A stretch of 64,000 bases of DNA, taken from Tolypeutes matacus (Eukaryota > Chordata > Mammalia > Cingulata > Chlamyphoridae). This document shows, piece by piece, positions 1 to 12,403 of this stretch (the first letter of the stretch is position 1; the number at the start of each line of letters is the position of its first letter). The notes beneath the pieces were generated by a model, which was not told the DNA's origin, did not search any database, and saw nothing but the letters and a program-made list of their open reading frames with translations. The stretch spans positions 29,421,807-29,485,806 of the forward strand of contig JAKSZT010054304.1 of assembly GCA_026826555.1 (NCBI GenBank), in the 5' to 3' direction. The translations under genes and the position numbers were made by a program.

Positions 1-1480
1 GGATGTGTGGGGAGGGATACACCTGGGGCATGCCTCTAAGTGGTTCATGGGGCATTATCTTAGTGGGTGGAGACCCACACAATAACCCAAAGAATATTGA
101 ATTCTCATCCTGGGGAATTCTGCTACATTCTCTAATAGAACTGCATGAATCCCCCGATACATGGGCAGTGCCTATTGAAGGAAGACAGACGATTACGCCA
201 GACCCTTGTTTTCGATGATTGTACTTACGAACTTTTTCTTTTGAAATTGAGACTTACCCTAGTATTATATGTTGCCCAAGAGTTACTTCCTGAAAGCGTC
301 CTTGTTGCTCAAATGTGGCCAAACTCAGCATATAAACTATCAGCCTCCCAGTGTGGGACATTACTCCTAGGGATGAGCCTACCTGGTATTGAGGGACTAT
401 TACTAAACCAGAAGTAGTGATGCATTTGTAAAAAGACCTTGACCAAAAAGGGAATATATTAAAGACAAATAAATTTTTCTGGCTAAGAAATTTCAAAGTG
501 AATCAGGAAGTCATGCCAGAGGTGATGTTATGCATGACTCAGGAGGATCCCATTGACTGCCACAGTAAACAGTGATTCAAACAGGGGGACACCGGGGTCT
601 CTGAAACATCTAGACACTGTAGTCAGGGTTAACAATCTCAGAAATTTGGTACCATGTCAGTGAGCCTTACCTTGAAATATATGTTCCCCAATGTAACAGA
701 CTTAGACTCATAATTTCCCTACACATGACTCTTCTGCCCCTTTTATGAGCCTATAATTAACACTATACTCATTAAAAATATATACCAGAGACTTAAATCT
801 TACATCATATGCCAGTTGAGCCCTAAATCTCAGCAGAATTGCAGCTCTCCAGCTTATTGGACTCACCCCGGACAACTAAAAGCATAATGATGTACAATGC
901 CCATCCCAAGAAATAAGGTGTATCTACAACTGCAAGCAAGACTGTTCCATCCATCTGCCCCATGGAATCTAAGCCCCCTCTCAAACAGCAACAGAGTGGG
1001 TATCACCATCCTAAAATCCTCAAGAATGAGGAATGAACAAACATAAGAAGGGGAATGCAACTATAAACTAAACTTGATTTATTATCCTTTTACATTGGAA
1101 GAAATTGTAACATTGATTTAAAGGCAGTAGCCACTAGAGGTTCTGAGGGGAGGGAGAGGGAAGAATAAGTGCAAATGGGCATTTTGGGGACATTGGAATT
1201 GTCCTGCATGACATTGCAATAATGGATACAGGCCATTAATCACTGTGTCAAAACTTATAAAATTGTGTCGTGCAAAGTATAAACTACAATGCAAATAAAC
1301 AATGGACTATGGATATTAACAATGCCTCAATATGTGTTCATCAAATGTACCACACTGATGAGCTACATTTTAATGGAGGAAGGTATGGGAGGGTGAGGAG
1401 GTGGGATATTTTGGAATCCCTCTATAATTACAATGTAACATTTATGTAATCTAAAGCTTCTTTAAGAATAAAAAAATAAT
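1..1480 (+). mobile_element. L1 3' UTR, 5' part outside window
   Basis: This is the non-coding 3' UTR of a LINE-1 element and it runs off the left edge. The same series of blocks recurs at 10.5-11.4, 34.1-36.0, 40.5-41.9 and 50.5-52.0 kb: a block with cacacaataac, then atcccc, then a gaccttg block, a G-rich gaggggaggg stretch near 1145, a ggatacaggccat block near 1225, and the terminal taatctaaagcttctttaa followed by an A-rich tail from about 1469. Short open frames here (for example 145-417) are not conserved between copies, so I do not call a gene. The L1 assignment rests on the full-length relatives downstream, where this block follows ORF2. Confidence 0.85.
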
Positions 1481-1499
1481 TAAAAAAATAAAATATAAT

Positions 1500-1797
1500 T
1501 TAAAATATTTTCAGTAATGAAAATGAAATTGAACTCATGAAAATTGGGAGATGTAATTAAAGCACAACTTAGAAGGAAATTTATACCATTATATGGATAT
1601 ATTAGAAAAGGGGAAAAAAGGCCTAAAATGGTAACCTAAGCTTACATTTTAGAAAACAGGAGAAGATAAAATGAAGTCTTGAGCAAACATAAAGAAGGAA
1701 ATTATAAAAATTAGAGAAAAAAATCAATGAAATTTAAAAATTGGAAAACTAAATAGAAAAATAAAACACAATGAACCCAGGAGGTAGTTCTTAGAAT
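1500..1797 (+). pseudogene. L1 ORF2 fragment (start of reverse transcriptase)
   Basis: Conceptual forward translation, with many stops, resembles the L1 ORF2p stretch between endonuclease and reverse transcriptase (the segment around an RxKFI-like motif and the following charged helix). It directly follows the L1 tail at 1480 and meets a reverse-oriented L1 at about 1800. The corresponding ORF2 segment appears again in inverted orientation at about 1935-2190, so the two form a diverged inverted repeat. Confidence 0.6.
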
Positions 1798-2748
1798 CCA
1801 CTTATAGTCCTTTTTATTTCAGTGGGCTTGGTAGTTATGTTCCCTGTTTCATTTCTGATTTTTGTTATTTCTATCCTCTCCTCTTTTTTTTTGTCAGTCT
1901 AGCTAAAATTTTATTGATCTTTTCAAAGAATCATCTTTTGATTTTATGGATTCTCTCTCTCTCTCTCTTTTTTTTTTTTTTTTTGCTTTCTACTTCATTT
2001 ATCTCCACTCTAATATTTATTTCCTTCCTTCTACTTCCTTTAGGTTTAGTTTGTTCTTATTTTTCTAGTTCTTCCAGTTTTATGGTTAGGTCTCTGATTT
2101 GAAGCCTGTCTTCTTTTATAATGTTGGCATTTATAGCTCTAAATTTGCCTCTCAGCAATGCCTTCACTGCATCCCATGAGTCTGGTATGTTATATTTCCA
2201 TTTTCATGTCATTCAAGATATTTCCTAATCTCCCTTCTGATTTCCTCTTTAACCCATTGGTTGTTTAAGTGTGTGTTGTTTCATTTCCACATATTTTAAA
2301 TTTCCCTTTTTACCTTTGCTATTGATTTCTAGCTTCAATCCATTGTTGTCAAAGAATATCCATTGTATAATTTCAATATTTTTAATTTAGTGAGACTTAT
2401 TTTGTGACCCAACATCTGGTCTATCCCGGAGTATGATCCATGTACCCTCGAGTAGAATGTGTTTTTTGTTTTCATTGGGTATAGTGTTAGATCTAGTTGG
2501 TTTGGTGTATCATTCAAGTCCTGTACTTTCTTACTGATCTTCTGACTAGATGTTGTATTCATTATTGAAAGTGGTGTTTTAAAATCTCCTACTATAAATG
2601 TGGGACCATCAATTTCTCCCTTCCAGTCTGTCAATGTTTGCTTCAGATATTTTGGGATTCTACTCTTAGGTGTATATATATTTATTATTGTTACATCTTC
2701 CTGTTGAATTGTCCCCTTTATCAGTATGTAATTACCATCTTTGTTCAT
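1798..2748 (-). pseudogene. L1 ORF2p relic: endonuclease and start of RT
   Basis: Minus-strand relic of ORF2p. The open stretch 2748-2335 (137 codons) matches the middle of the L1 endonuclease domain, including an INIYTP-like strand, an FIVGDF-like segment that normally carries catalytic residues, and a downstream SxIDQMLGHK stretch. Beyond it, stop codons accumulate in the region leading to the reverse transcriptase. The endonuclease normally nicks target DNA; this copy is dead. Confidence 0.75.
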
Positions 2749-3119
2749 TGTATTAGTCTTCCAAAGGGGTACTGATGCAAAGTACCAGAAATCTGTTGTC
2801 TTTTGTAAAGGGTATTTATTTGGGGTAAAAGCTTACAGTTACAAAGCCCTAAAGAGTCCAACTCAAGACTGTTTTTTCACCAAAGTAAGATATATGGATA
2901 TATTTTTCAACTGTTTTCCTTTGGTTCCCATGCTGCATGTTGAAGCAAGATGGTGGCTGGTCCCTACCTGGTCTCTACTTCCTGGGCTTCCTCTTCCTCT
3001 TAAGACTTCATGGGCCTAGCTTCTTCTCAATCTCAGGTGTAGGCTGGCATAGGGCTTGTCTCTCAAGGCTTCCTGTATCAGTCTTCACTCTCTTCCAAGG
3101 TCAGCTGCAAACTATCAGG

Positions 3120-3416
3120 CTAATGTTTCATCTTTTTTTTTTTTTTTTTAATTTATTTTTATTGTGGGTAAAAATCAAAATTCTCACAATACATACAAAC
3201 ATTTGCAAAATGATATATAAATATATATGCATATATGTGTATTTGTTTACAAAAATGTTATATATATATATATATATATATATATTTTAAGAGGTGCTTA
3301 GATTACCCAAAAAATTACACGGAACCCACTGGGATTCCCATGTTTCCCACCTCCCACACCTCCCACCACATCCCACACAAACATCTCCCACAAGTGTCAT
3401 CTAATGTTTCATCTTT
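3120..3416 (-). mobile_element. 5'-truncated L1 3' end with 16-bp TSD
   Basis: A short retrotransposed fragment within the LTR. The 16-base direct repeat ctaatgtttcatcttt occurs at 3120-3135 and again at 3401-3416. A poly-T run follows the left copy, so the insert reads on the minus strand and ends in poly-A. The body contains, on that strand, an acatgggaatccc block and a gtaatctaa block near its end, both seen at the 3' ends of the L1s in this window. The perfect TSD marks it as younger than the LTR it sits in. Confidence 0.75.
3256..3287. repeat. (TA)n microsatellite
   Basis: About 16 alternating TA units inside the short L1 3'-end insertion, probably grown from its A-rich tail region. Confidence 0.9.
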
Positions 3417-3734
3417 ACCTGGGGTTTTAGCTGTTTGAGTCTTCTCCTTTCTGTCACATAGTGGGATCAGAAAGACAAAGTTCTCTCCTCTGGCATGTCT
3501 TCTTGAGTGAGTGTCCATTTATATCAGCCCCACCAAGGAAGTGGTGACTCAAACTGAGTCATGGCTTACTGATGTGGTTGAATCAGAGCCCTAATCTTAA
3601 CAGGTAATTTAATCAAAGGCCCTCAACTGAATCCAATAGAATCAATAAATATCACATCCCGAAGAATAGATTAGTTTACAAACACAATCTTTCTGTTTTG
3701 GGGATTCATAAAATAATCTCAAACTGTCACATCC

Positions 3735-3970
3735 CTTATAAGTGTTTTTACTTAATGTCGATTTTATCCAATATTAGCATTACCACCCCAGCTTTCCTTT
3801 GTTACTAGGTGCATAGTGTATTTTTTTTCCATCCTTTCATTTTGAATCTACTTGTATCTTTGACTTTAAGGGGAGTCTTATGCAGACAGCATATAGTTGG
3901 ATCATGCTTTTTTATCCATTCTACCAATCTTTGCCTTTGATTGGAGCATTGAATCCATTTACACTTAAAG
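3735..3970 (-). pseudogene. L1 ORF2p N-terminus relic (endonuclease start)
   Basis: On the minus strand this encodes a relic of the first residues of the L1 endonuclease (the stretch ending in a CCxxETH-like motif). It is the upstream part of the ORF2 interrupted by the LTR at 2749-3731. The parallel region in the forward element at 38.9 kb is better preserved and gives the same motif. Confidence 0.65.
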
Positions 3971-4399
3971 TCACTACCAATAAAACATGTCTTTCTTCTG
4001 CCATATTGCTACTTATCCTTTAGAAAGCTTATACTCTTTTTGTCCTTCACATCCATTAAAGCCTACTTTTATATTTATTTGCTTTCTTGTGTTGTACCAT
4101 ATTGAATGATTTGTTATTTCTAAATGGATATATTTTCCATCTGTTTTCCTTTGTTTCCCATGGGTTTAATATTTAAAATCCTAAATATATAACAATATTT
4201 CATTTAATGCCAATGTAAGTTCAACAGCATACACATATGCTTTTCCTATACCCCACTATCCCCCCACCATTTTCTGCATTTGTTACAACTGGTATATATA
4301 GACATTGTATGCCCTTATTCATAGATTTATCATTACTTTTTTAGGCATTTGCATTCTAGCCCATGTAGGAAGTAAAAAGTGGAGTCACATACCAAAAAA

Positions 4400-4891
4400 T
4401 AAAATAATACTGGCATTTATAATTACTCAAATAGTTGCTTCCTTTATTGCAGGTCTTTAATTTTATGCTGCTGTGAACCACTCTCTAGTGTCCTTTCATT
4501 TTAGTTTGAAGAATACCCTTTAGCATTGCTTGTAGGGCAGTTCTAGCAGTGATGTACTCCCTCAGGTATTTTTTATCTTAGATTATCTTAATATTTAATT
4601 TTTGAAAAAAGATTCTCACTGGATATGCAATTCCTGGCTGACAGTTGTTTTCCATCAGCACTTTAAGTATTTCAACCCATTTCCTTCCTTGCCTCCATGG
4701 TTTCTAATGAAAAATCAACACTTAATCTAACTAGGATTCCCCTGTACATGCTATGTTGCTTTCATCTTTCAGCTTTCAGAATTTTCTTATTGTCCTTTGC
4801 ATTTTATATTATCAATATATGATGGGGTGTATTTTTTTCTTGTTTCTCCTATTTGATGTTCTTTCTTCTTCTTGGATGTATATAGTAATGT

Positions 4892-4925
<34 letters not shown>

Positions 4926-5510
4926 TGCTACATTGAGGAAGTTCCTTGTCATTTCTCTGAACATTAATTCTGTCCCTTTCTTCCTTCTTATCCTTCTGGG
5001 ACTCCCATAATGTGTATATTGATTCACTTAATGGTGTTCCATAGTTCCATAGGTATCTTAGACTATTTTCACTTTTATTATATCTTTTTTTTTTCTTTCT
5101 GCTTTTCAGTCTGGATCATTTCTAAGTGTCTTTTCTTCAAGTTCACTGATTGTTTCTTCTGTCACTTACAATCTGCTCTCGAAACCCTCTTAGTTATTTT
5201 TAATTTAATTTACTGTAGTCTTCAACTCCAGTATTTGTCTTTGGTTCCTTTTTAAAACTTTCATCTCTTTACTTAGACTCTCATATTGTTTATGCATTGA
5301 TTTCCTGATATCATTTACTTCTTTCTCTGTACTTTTCATATCCTTGAGCATTTTTAAGATCATTAAAGGCTTTGTTCTGTATGTACACCTTCTCATCTTC
5401 TTAATTGGTGTTTTCTGTATTTTATGTCTTCCTTTGTATGCACCATCATTGCCTGTTTCTTTGTCTTGTCTTCTTTCATTGTGAACTGTACTTTTTAATA
5501 TTTTAAAATT
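4400..5510 (-). pseudogene. L1 ORF1p relic
   Basis: Minus-strand ORF1 relic. ORF1p is the trimeric RNA-binding chaperone of L1. The N-terminal part (about 5396-5205) is lysine- and glutamate-rich and coiled-coil-like. The C-terminal part (about 4740-4490) shows degenerate versions of the conserved end of the protein, including an AYPVRI-like segment where ILYPAK is usual, then KYLREYI and a leucine-rich final helix. Frameshifts and stops are frequent. Confidence 0.7.
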
Positions 5511-6556
5511 TTAACTCTGGCATGTATTCCCTTTGATGTTTGTTTCTTTGTTTTGTAACCATCTAGTGATAAGACAGATCTTTTTGAGCTTCATTCATCC
5601 TATCAAGAAGGACTGCTCAAGGCAAATGAAGTCTTTAGGATTTTCCCTGTTTTTCTGGGCTTCTGTCTTGTCCTGGAATTTTGCTAATCAATTGTTTTGG
5701 AGTTGCCCAGATCACAGGAGTTTGGTTGTCCCTTCTGTTTCTCAGGGTATAAACCTCCCTCTCCCAGGTATTTGAAACTTGCAGAGCTTTGTCCCAGATT
5801 GCCCTGCTCCTTTTGTTGTCTCAAGATGCTTTTTTACCTGGAGTGCAGATTCTGGGAATCATGTCATCCCAGGGAGGTCTTTCCCAAGACAGCCTTTCCC
5901 AGCCAAAACAGGACCAGGGACCCACAAAGAGGTTGCAGACTGGCTCCAAAGTGCCCTGTGGAGGGGATCAGGAAGGGCATCAGAAAATCTCTGATGGCTC
6001 ACCAAAGCAGAGCTTTCCTGGCCTGATCAACAAATGCTGCTCTTCAGCTAACTTTCCTCCACAACCCTGAGGAAACCTTGCATCCTTAAATCTCCACTAC
6101 CTCTGCCCTTGTCTCAGAAAGTTTTTAACAAATAGCTGTCATTGCCATTTTCCAATGTGGGTTGGAACAAAAGCTGCCTCAGAGCCAGGGCCCAAGGATC
6201 TGATCTTGCTAATCAAAAGGCATGACCAGTGATCAGCTGTGCCTGGCCCTGCTCGTCTGAAAGAGGATTTTTACATCCCTTTCATTTAGTAGCTACTAGC
6301 CAGGGACTGGACCCATTGGTGGTTTACTTTGTGAGTGGGTTTGGGCACTAGTAGCCACTGTGCTGAGAAAGCAACTTACAATTCTTTGCTGTAATTTATC
6401 ACCTCTTTCTTTCACTCTTTTCTGGATGCTATATAATATTATTCTGGCCCCTGGAGTAACAAAATAGTTGTTTCTGATAATTTCTGTTGTTTAATAGTTG
6501 TTTTTGTTGAAGGACTAAGTCCTGGAATTCCCTATTCCATCTTCTTCACCAGAAGT
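5510..6556 (-). other. L1 5' UTR of the old reverse element
   Basis: The GC content rises here relative to the flanks. On the minus strand the block starts near 6553 and runs into ORF1, in the position and composition expected of an L1 promoter/5' UTR. The overlapping short open frames between 5697 and 6070 on the plus strand look accidental. Confidence 0.55.
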
Positions 6557-9060
6557 TGTTGAGAAAATATTCTTATATCTTTTATGATATTGGAAAGTCT
6601 TATTGGTACCAATGTACTTTTTTCATTTGTAAATAAGGCCCTCATATATCATGACTCTTTCAATGGTTTTTTTTAAAGGACTCTTCCTAATGCAATGTTA
6701 ATACCTAATTATTTCAAAGGATAATAACCCAACAAAAATGTAAGTTACTTACGTTAACTCTTAAAATATACTAATTTGAATCCCCTTTTTTTATTCCCAG
6801 AAATAAAAAAAATTAGCATGAAGATTATTGAAAATAGAACTTGATAATGGTTTGACACATTTAATTGCAATTGTATGGGGCTATTGTCCTAGAACATTAT
6901 TTTGAAATCTATAAATCAGAAATAGTACCAGTTTTTTTTTTTCTGTAAATTTAGTAGAAAATCCATTAAAAGTTTATGCTTAGGTAGAAGAACTTTTGGC
7001 TTGTTACTAGTACATTACCAACCTGGATTTGTTTTCTAATTGTGCAGTGATTACTATAGACTACATCACCATTAGTTATTTTCAGAAAGGTATGGCAAAC
7101 ATTGGGAAGATGGTTGCCATTGAACTACATAGAGCAAACCTAATACTAAGCAAATCCTAACCTGTATGTTGGTGCTGTACCTTACTAATACTAAGATAAT
7201 AATAAAACTTTATTAATTGCAGATATTTTTTTCTTTTGGTGGAAGTAAATAATATCAGAAATATATTGGGAAATCTTAAAAATTTTGTGGTACCTTTTCT
7301 AGCAACTGCGTTGGTTGTGGTGTTGAGAATTTATAGTGCAATATATATAATCCTATGTATATACACATATTCAAGTACATAATGTAAATATAAACAAATT
7401 TAAATTAAGACTTAGGAGGAGATATCAGATCTTTTGTTTTGGGAACAGAAGAATAATGATATGGTGTAAGAAAGTTTTAAAACTGTCATGGAGAAAAGTC
7501 TGTTTTCCTAGTAAGAAACTGCATAGAACTAAGAGAAAGTCACAGGTTTAAGATATAGTACATCTAACAGTCTGGTCACATGTCCTTATACAATTTCCCT
7601 TATTTAAGTAATGTAGTGAGTTGACTTTGAGTCCACTAATGCCCCCACTAACTCTAATATTCTGAATTTCTAAAATCAACTCTTGAATTATTTTGTTTAC
7701 CTGCCTGGCCTAGCAATCTAAGCTGCATCTCTAATTGCCAAGAATATATATGATCCTAAGTTTTTATTGAAAATTTAATTACTTATATAGCACTGCTTTT
7801 TTTATGAAATATAGCAACTAAATCATCCCAAGTTGTGGCTTACATGTAAAAGTATAACACCATTACTTTATGATTTTATAAATTATCTATTCTAATATAA
7901 TTGTTAAAGAAACTGAGGGAAAAAATGTAGAAAGTTACCATATCATGTTCACAGAAAGCAGAAAATAGAATACAGTTTCTCTTTGTTCTATTACACTACC
8001 TAATGATGTGAAATTATGTATGTGATATGAAGGGACAAATTTGTAATAATGTTCTGAACTGTTGAATGTTATCTTATGACTGTGCCTTACTTTCCCTATT
8101 AAAATTGAAAAGTGTGTGATGTGTTGCTTTGAATGATTTGTTGGTTGTTATTGTCACAATGAGTAGTGGCTGCTCTTATTTCATATTCATTGATATGAAT
8201 ATTGATATGCAAGGCGACAAGAAAGCTAAAACCACTGCAATGTACAAGAAACCCTCTCAAAATAAGAAAAAAGTCCTTATTCCCATTGCTTTAGTTATAT
8301 TTGCAATTGTTAAAAAAAAAGAGTTGTGCTCTAACATATATCAATAATAAATATGTGTGTTTTCCATCACTAAATATCTAAATAATATGAGATAAATGTT
8401 GGGATTACTGATGACTTTTAAACATAAAAATAGATATTGATAAAGTCTAAGCCCTGTATAAATTGGAAGAGATCTTATGAACTACGTTCAATGTCTCTTT
8501 ATTTTCAATCAGTAATGCAGAATTTTGATAATTTAAAAATGAAAAGGAACTATCATTATCTTTGTTATGGCTTTTATTTTCAAAAAAATATTTGAATTCA
8601 TTAGAAAAATGATATTTGACTTTCATCTTTCCTCCATTGGCTTTCAAATTGTTTACTAAGCTCATGTCAATAAATGGAGAATCATATTTTATGATTAATA
8701 GTTCTGGGGAAAGAATTTTTCTCACTGCTCTAGTTCTTGAAAGTATTATTCCAAGTTAAACTAATTTCATCCTAAATGTCACAGTGAGCAGAACACATGA
8801 TTAAGAATATTCTAGATGTGGAATAAATGAGCAATAATTCTCCACAGAAAGGATTTATAGTACATAGCTGAGGATCTGAAGAAAAACTGTAGAGTTCAAT
8901 ACAAGTAGTAGCAAAAAATAGCAGAAAGCTTGCTTCTAAGAATATGATGGCAATATGCTTATCTAGAAATGCCTAATACATGTTGGTTATATTTAAAATA
9001 TTTTTATTTTATCTTGTCATACATAAAATTCAGATTTAAAATTTATTTAATACTTTATAT
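6557..9060. other. AT-rich, no recognised feature
   Basis: I see no recognisable coding sequence, RNA gene or repeat here. The longest open frames (72 codons at 8129-8347 plus; 92 codons at 8447-8725 minus) are lysine/phenylalanine-rich as expected of AT-rich random sequence and show no family motif. It may be very old repeat or unique intergenic sequence. Confidence 0.5.
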
Positions 9061-10230
9061 GTATTAAATCTCTTGATATGTCATCATATGTCTATAATGG
9101 ATAATACTGGCCCCTTCATTTATGTATTTTATAATAATATTTCATTTATTTTCATTTAGCATATAGTTTCTTGTTTGTATCAGAAGTTGGTAGTAATGTT
9201 TCATTGTGGGATTATTTCTTTACTTCTTTAACAGTCAGACATTTATTTCCAGGTTTTAGCATTTATGAGCAAAGCTCTCTTATCAATTTTTGTGTGGATA
9301 TGTTTCTATGTCTCTTATATACTTATGTGTGAGATTGCTGGCTCATGACAAGTAATTACATAAAGTTACTAAAAAAATCAAAATGTTTTCCAAAGTTGTT
9401 GTAACCATCTTGCATTCCATTAAGAAATTTCATGTTTCTTAACTTCTTCAAAATTACTTGGTATTTTCAGATTTTTAAATATTTAGCCATTTTACTAGGT
9501 GTGTAGTAATATTTCATTGTGATTTTTAACTTGCATTTTCTTACTATGTTATGATATTCAGTGTCTTTTCATTTGAATGTTTTTATGCATATATCTTCTT
9601 TGTTGAAATGTCAGTTTCAGTTTTTAACTTTATATATTAAATTTGTTTCTTCTCCTTATTATTGAGTTTTGAGAAATTTTCACATAATATGAACACAATT
9701 AAATTATCAAACAAGCACCTTGATAATATTTTCTACCAGTCTGTGGCTTTTCTTTACATTTTCATAGCAATGTATTTTGAAAGCAAATTTGCATTTTGAT
9801 GAAGACAAATATATCATATTTTCATGTATTATACAAGAAATTTTCTTCTAAATGAAGGTCACAAAGATTTTATTTCATTCATTTTTGAAATTTCATAGCC
9901 TTAGATTTTACATGTAGGTCTATGATATATTTTAGTTTGAATTTTAAATATGTTGTTAGGTATAATTTGAGGTTCACATTTTGCAGTCATAGGTGCAGAG
10001 TCCAATAGTTTGGAAAGACTATCTTTCTTCCACTGAATTTCTTTGGCCTTTTACTAATACTCAAGTGATGATATATGTGTGATTTTGAACTGAACTCTCT
10101 TCTAGTCCATTGATGTTTGTATCTATCTTTTCACCAAACTACATTGTATATGAAATCTTATATCTTTATTTAATTATTATTCTCCTGGAAAATGGTTTTA
10201 AGATAAGATCACATGTTCGTAGAATTGATC
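9060..10230 (-). mobile_element. Old L1 (L1M-type) 3' region, reverse
   Basis: The plus strand reads as the reverse complement of the 3' half of an ancient mammalian L1: the ttcattgtgggattatttc block, the attgctggctcatg block, the gtaaccatcttgcattcc block and the following ORF2 C-terminal region. It is heavily decayed, with no usable reading frame. Confidence 0.65.
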
Positions 10231-10544
10231 TTTAGACCAATTACTCATTTACTTTCTTATTATTGGCTATGTTTTCTGATTTGTGCCTCCAACCTTCAAA
10301 TTATTGGGATATTTACAATTATAGCTTATATTTCTATGTAACTGAGTTTCACTATTTTAGTAAGGCTAGATTCCTTTTAAAGGGTCATAGTTACCTGCAA
10401 GTCTTGTTTCAAATACTGCACATAACATAAATACACACATATAAACATATTCAAGAAAACCTGGAGTCTGCCTTTTCAGATATCTAGGAAGATATAGCCA
10501 CCTTGCATTTTAAAGAACGGGACTTTGCAATCAGGACAAGTTCC

Positions 10545-11450
10545 TCATACCCAGCCTAATAGACACTATAGGCAAGGCAGACAATCTCAGGAATTTGGCA
10601 ACCTGTCACTGAGCTTTACTTTGGAATATATGCTCCCCAGTGTAACAGAGTTAGATTCATTGATAATTTCTCTACATAGGTCCCTTCTGCCCCTTTTATT
10701 CAAACCTATAATTAGCACTATGCTCATTAAATATATGTTCCACAGACTTAAATTTTCAGGCTGTTCATTTGCCAGCTGAACCCTGAATCTCAGTAGAGTT
10801 GCAACACTTATTCTGCAAGTTATTGTATTTTCTTAGGACAACTAACAAAAGGGTGATGATGGACAACACCCATGCTAAAAGACAGAGAGTATCTATAACT
10901 GCTAGCAAGACAGTTCTATCTATCTGATCTATGGGATCTAAGCCCCCTCTCAATCAGAAACACAGTTGGGTCACCATCCCCAAATCCTTAAGATTAAAGA
11001 ATGAACAAACATAAAGGGGAAATGCAACTATGGACTAAAATAGACTTATTATTTTTCTAGCTATGGATAAACTTGTATAATATAAAGGCAGTGACCACCA
11101 GAGGTTCTGAGGGGAGAGAGAGGGAAGAATAGGTGTAACATGAGACATTTTTAGGACACTGAAATTGCTCTGTATGACATTGTAATGATGGATACAGGTC
11201 ATTACACATTGTGCCAAAACCTATAAAATTGTGCAGTACAAAGTGTAAATTATAATGTAAACTACAGACAATGGTTAGTAACAATGCTTCAATATGTGTT
11301 CATCAATTTTAACAAATGTACCACACTAATCAAAAATGTTGTTAAAGGGGTAACTTGTGTTTTGGGGTGGGGGTGGGATATATGATAATCCCCTAATTTT
11401 TATGTCAAATTTATATAATCTAAAGCTTCTTTAAAAATAAAAAAAATGAA
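10545..11450 (+). mobile_element. 5'-truncated L1 3' UTR
   Basis: Same 3' UTR family as 1-1480. It starts at the agacactata block (here at about 10,560) and keeps the agcactatgctcatta block, the gaggggagagagaggg purine stretch (11,108), the gatacaggtcatta block, and the terminal taatctaaagcttctttaaa plus A-rich tail (about 11,417-11,455). Truncation at the 5' side is normal for L1. No clear TSD was found. Confidence 0.8.
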
Positions 11451-12403
11451 ATTAAAAAATGAGAGATTAGTGAAATTCCTTAGCAAAGGTAAAAAAAGAT
11501 ATACTATGTAATTATTTCCATAGACCTGTAATTTTTCACAATATTTTTCTAAATGGATTATTTTTGGCACAAATCTATGAAGCAATATCAGCAGATAATT
11601 TCACAATATTGCCTGTTATGGAATTCCTTGAATACATGAATTCCCTGCTTCCTTTTGTTTGACACTAGAAGTTAATAGTTACCAATGAATAATGGACAAA
11701 GAATCTTTTGAAAGGTTGCAGGGCAATGAAACTGTTCTGCAGCGAACTATAGAATAGAATAAGCAAATAAACAGATGTCACAGAATTTTACACCATAATT
11801 CCAGATGTCACATCAGATCAGATCATAAGCTTCATAATTTTGTGTTGTTGTTTTTTTCACACTTTCATAGAAGAACATTGGAAACTCTACAATGATGTTA
11901 AGAATAAGGTGCTATACACTGACACTGATAGTCTGTAATGGTAAATAACTTTCCTCTTATAAATGGTATCACAGTGTAACAGGTATCATTTTAGGTTAAA
12001 GGAATATCTTTTATTTTGTTTATGTGACAAACGGTATTAGAAATTTTTTACTGAAAAGCCATAAGAGGAAAATAAAAACACATTGTCTATTATAATAAAA
12101 ATAGAACAAATCAGAATTTGGAAAAAAAAAAAAAAGCTCCATCATGGTCCCTTATGATCATACATTTTTAACAGTATAATTAGTTCTTTGACTCAAGAAA
12201 CTATTAAAATATGTAGAAAATAATATCCACTATTAATAGCTTTTAATTTTCACTTTGGATAAATATATATTTGTCATTTTTTAAGAAAGTTGAAATATAC
12301 ACATAAACGTAAACTATTTAGACTTTTTTCTTGTTTTAGAAAAGCACATTTTTTGCTATCACAGTTAATTGTTTTAAAAAAGTAACCAAAACCAATCAAT
12401 ATA
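11451..12403. other. AT-rich, no recognised feature
   Basis: No gene or confident repeat is recognised. A short A-run lies at about 12,121-12,135. Confidence 0.5.

Larger units (their letters stand above)
2749..3731 (-). mobile_element. Solo LTR, MaLR/ERVL-like, itself interrupted
   Basis: An LTR-like block inserted in the old L1. It begins tgtattagtc and ends ctgtcaca, giving TG...CA termini. It is related to the LTR at 34,914-35,524: both share the opening block with a ccaaaggggt core, the ggtatttatt block and a closing block with gtttacaaac. Without the internal insertion (3136-3400) the LTR is about 700 bp. Orientation is inferred from resemblance of the left end to the reverse complement of a MaLR LTR 3' end. 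The flanking 5-mers (ttcat and tccct) no longer match, as expected for an old insertion. Confidence 0.6.
1798..6556 (-). mobile_element. Old reverse L1 with 5' UTR, ORF1 and partial ORF2
   Basis: An old LINE-1 on the minus strand. From its 5' end the order is 5' UTR (about 6556-5510), ORF1 (about 5510-4400), a short spacer, and ORF2 (about 3970 down to 1798). ORF2 stops in the early reverse transcriptase region and the rest is absent here. An LTR (2749-3731) interrupts ORF2. The 5' end near 6553 begins on the minus strand with a gaagatgga-type L1 start. Keeping the 5' end while losing the 3' end is unusual for L1 and implies a later rearrangement, or that the remainder lies left of the window beyond the forward L1. 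Confidence 0.8.

Noticed and set aside
2335..2748. 137-codon minus-strand open frame as a possible gene
   Set aside because: It is the middle of the L1 endonuclease, with L1 sequence continuing on both sides.
8129..8347. 72-codon open frame as a small gene
   Set aside because: Low-complexity, AT-driven composition, no motif, no nearby exon or promoter signals.
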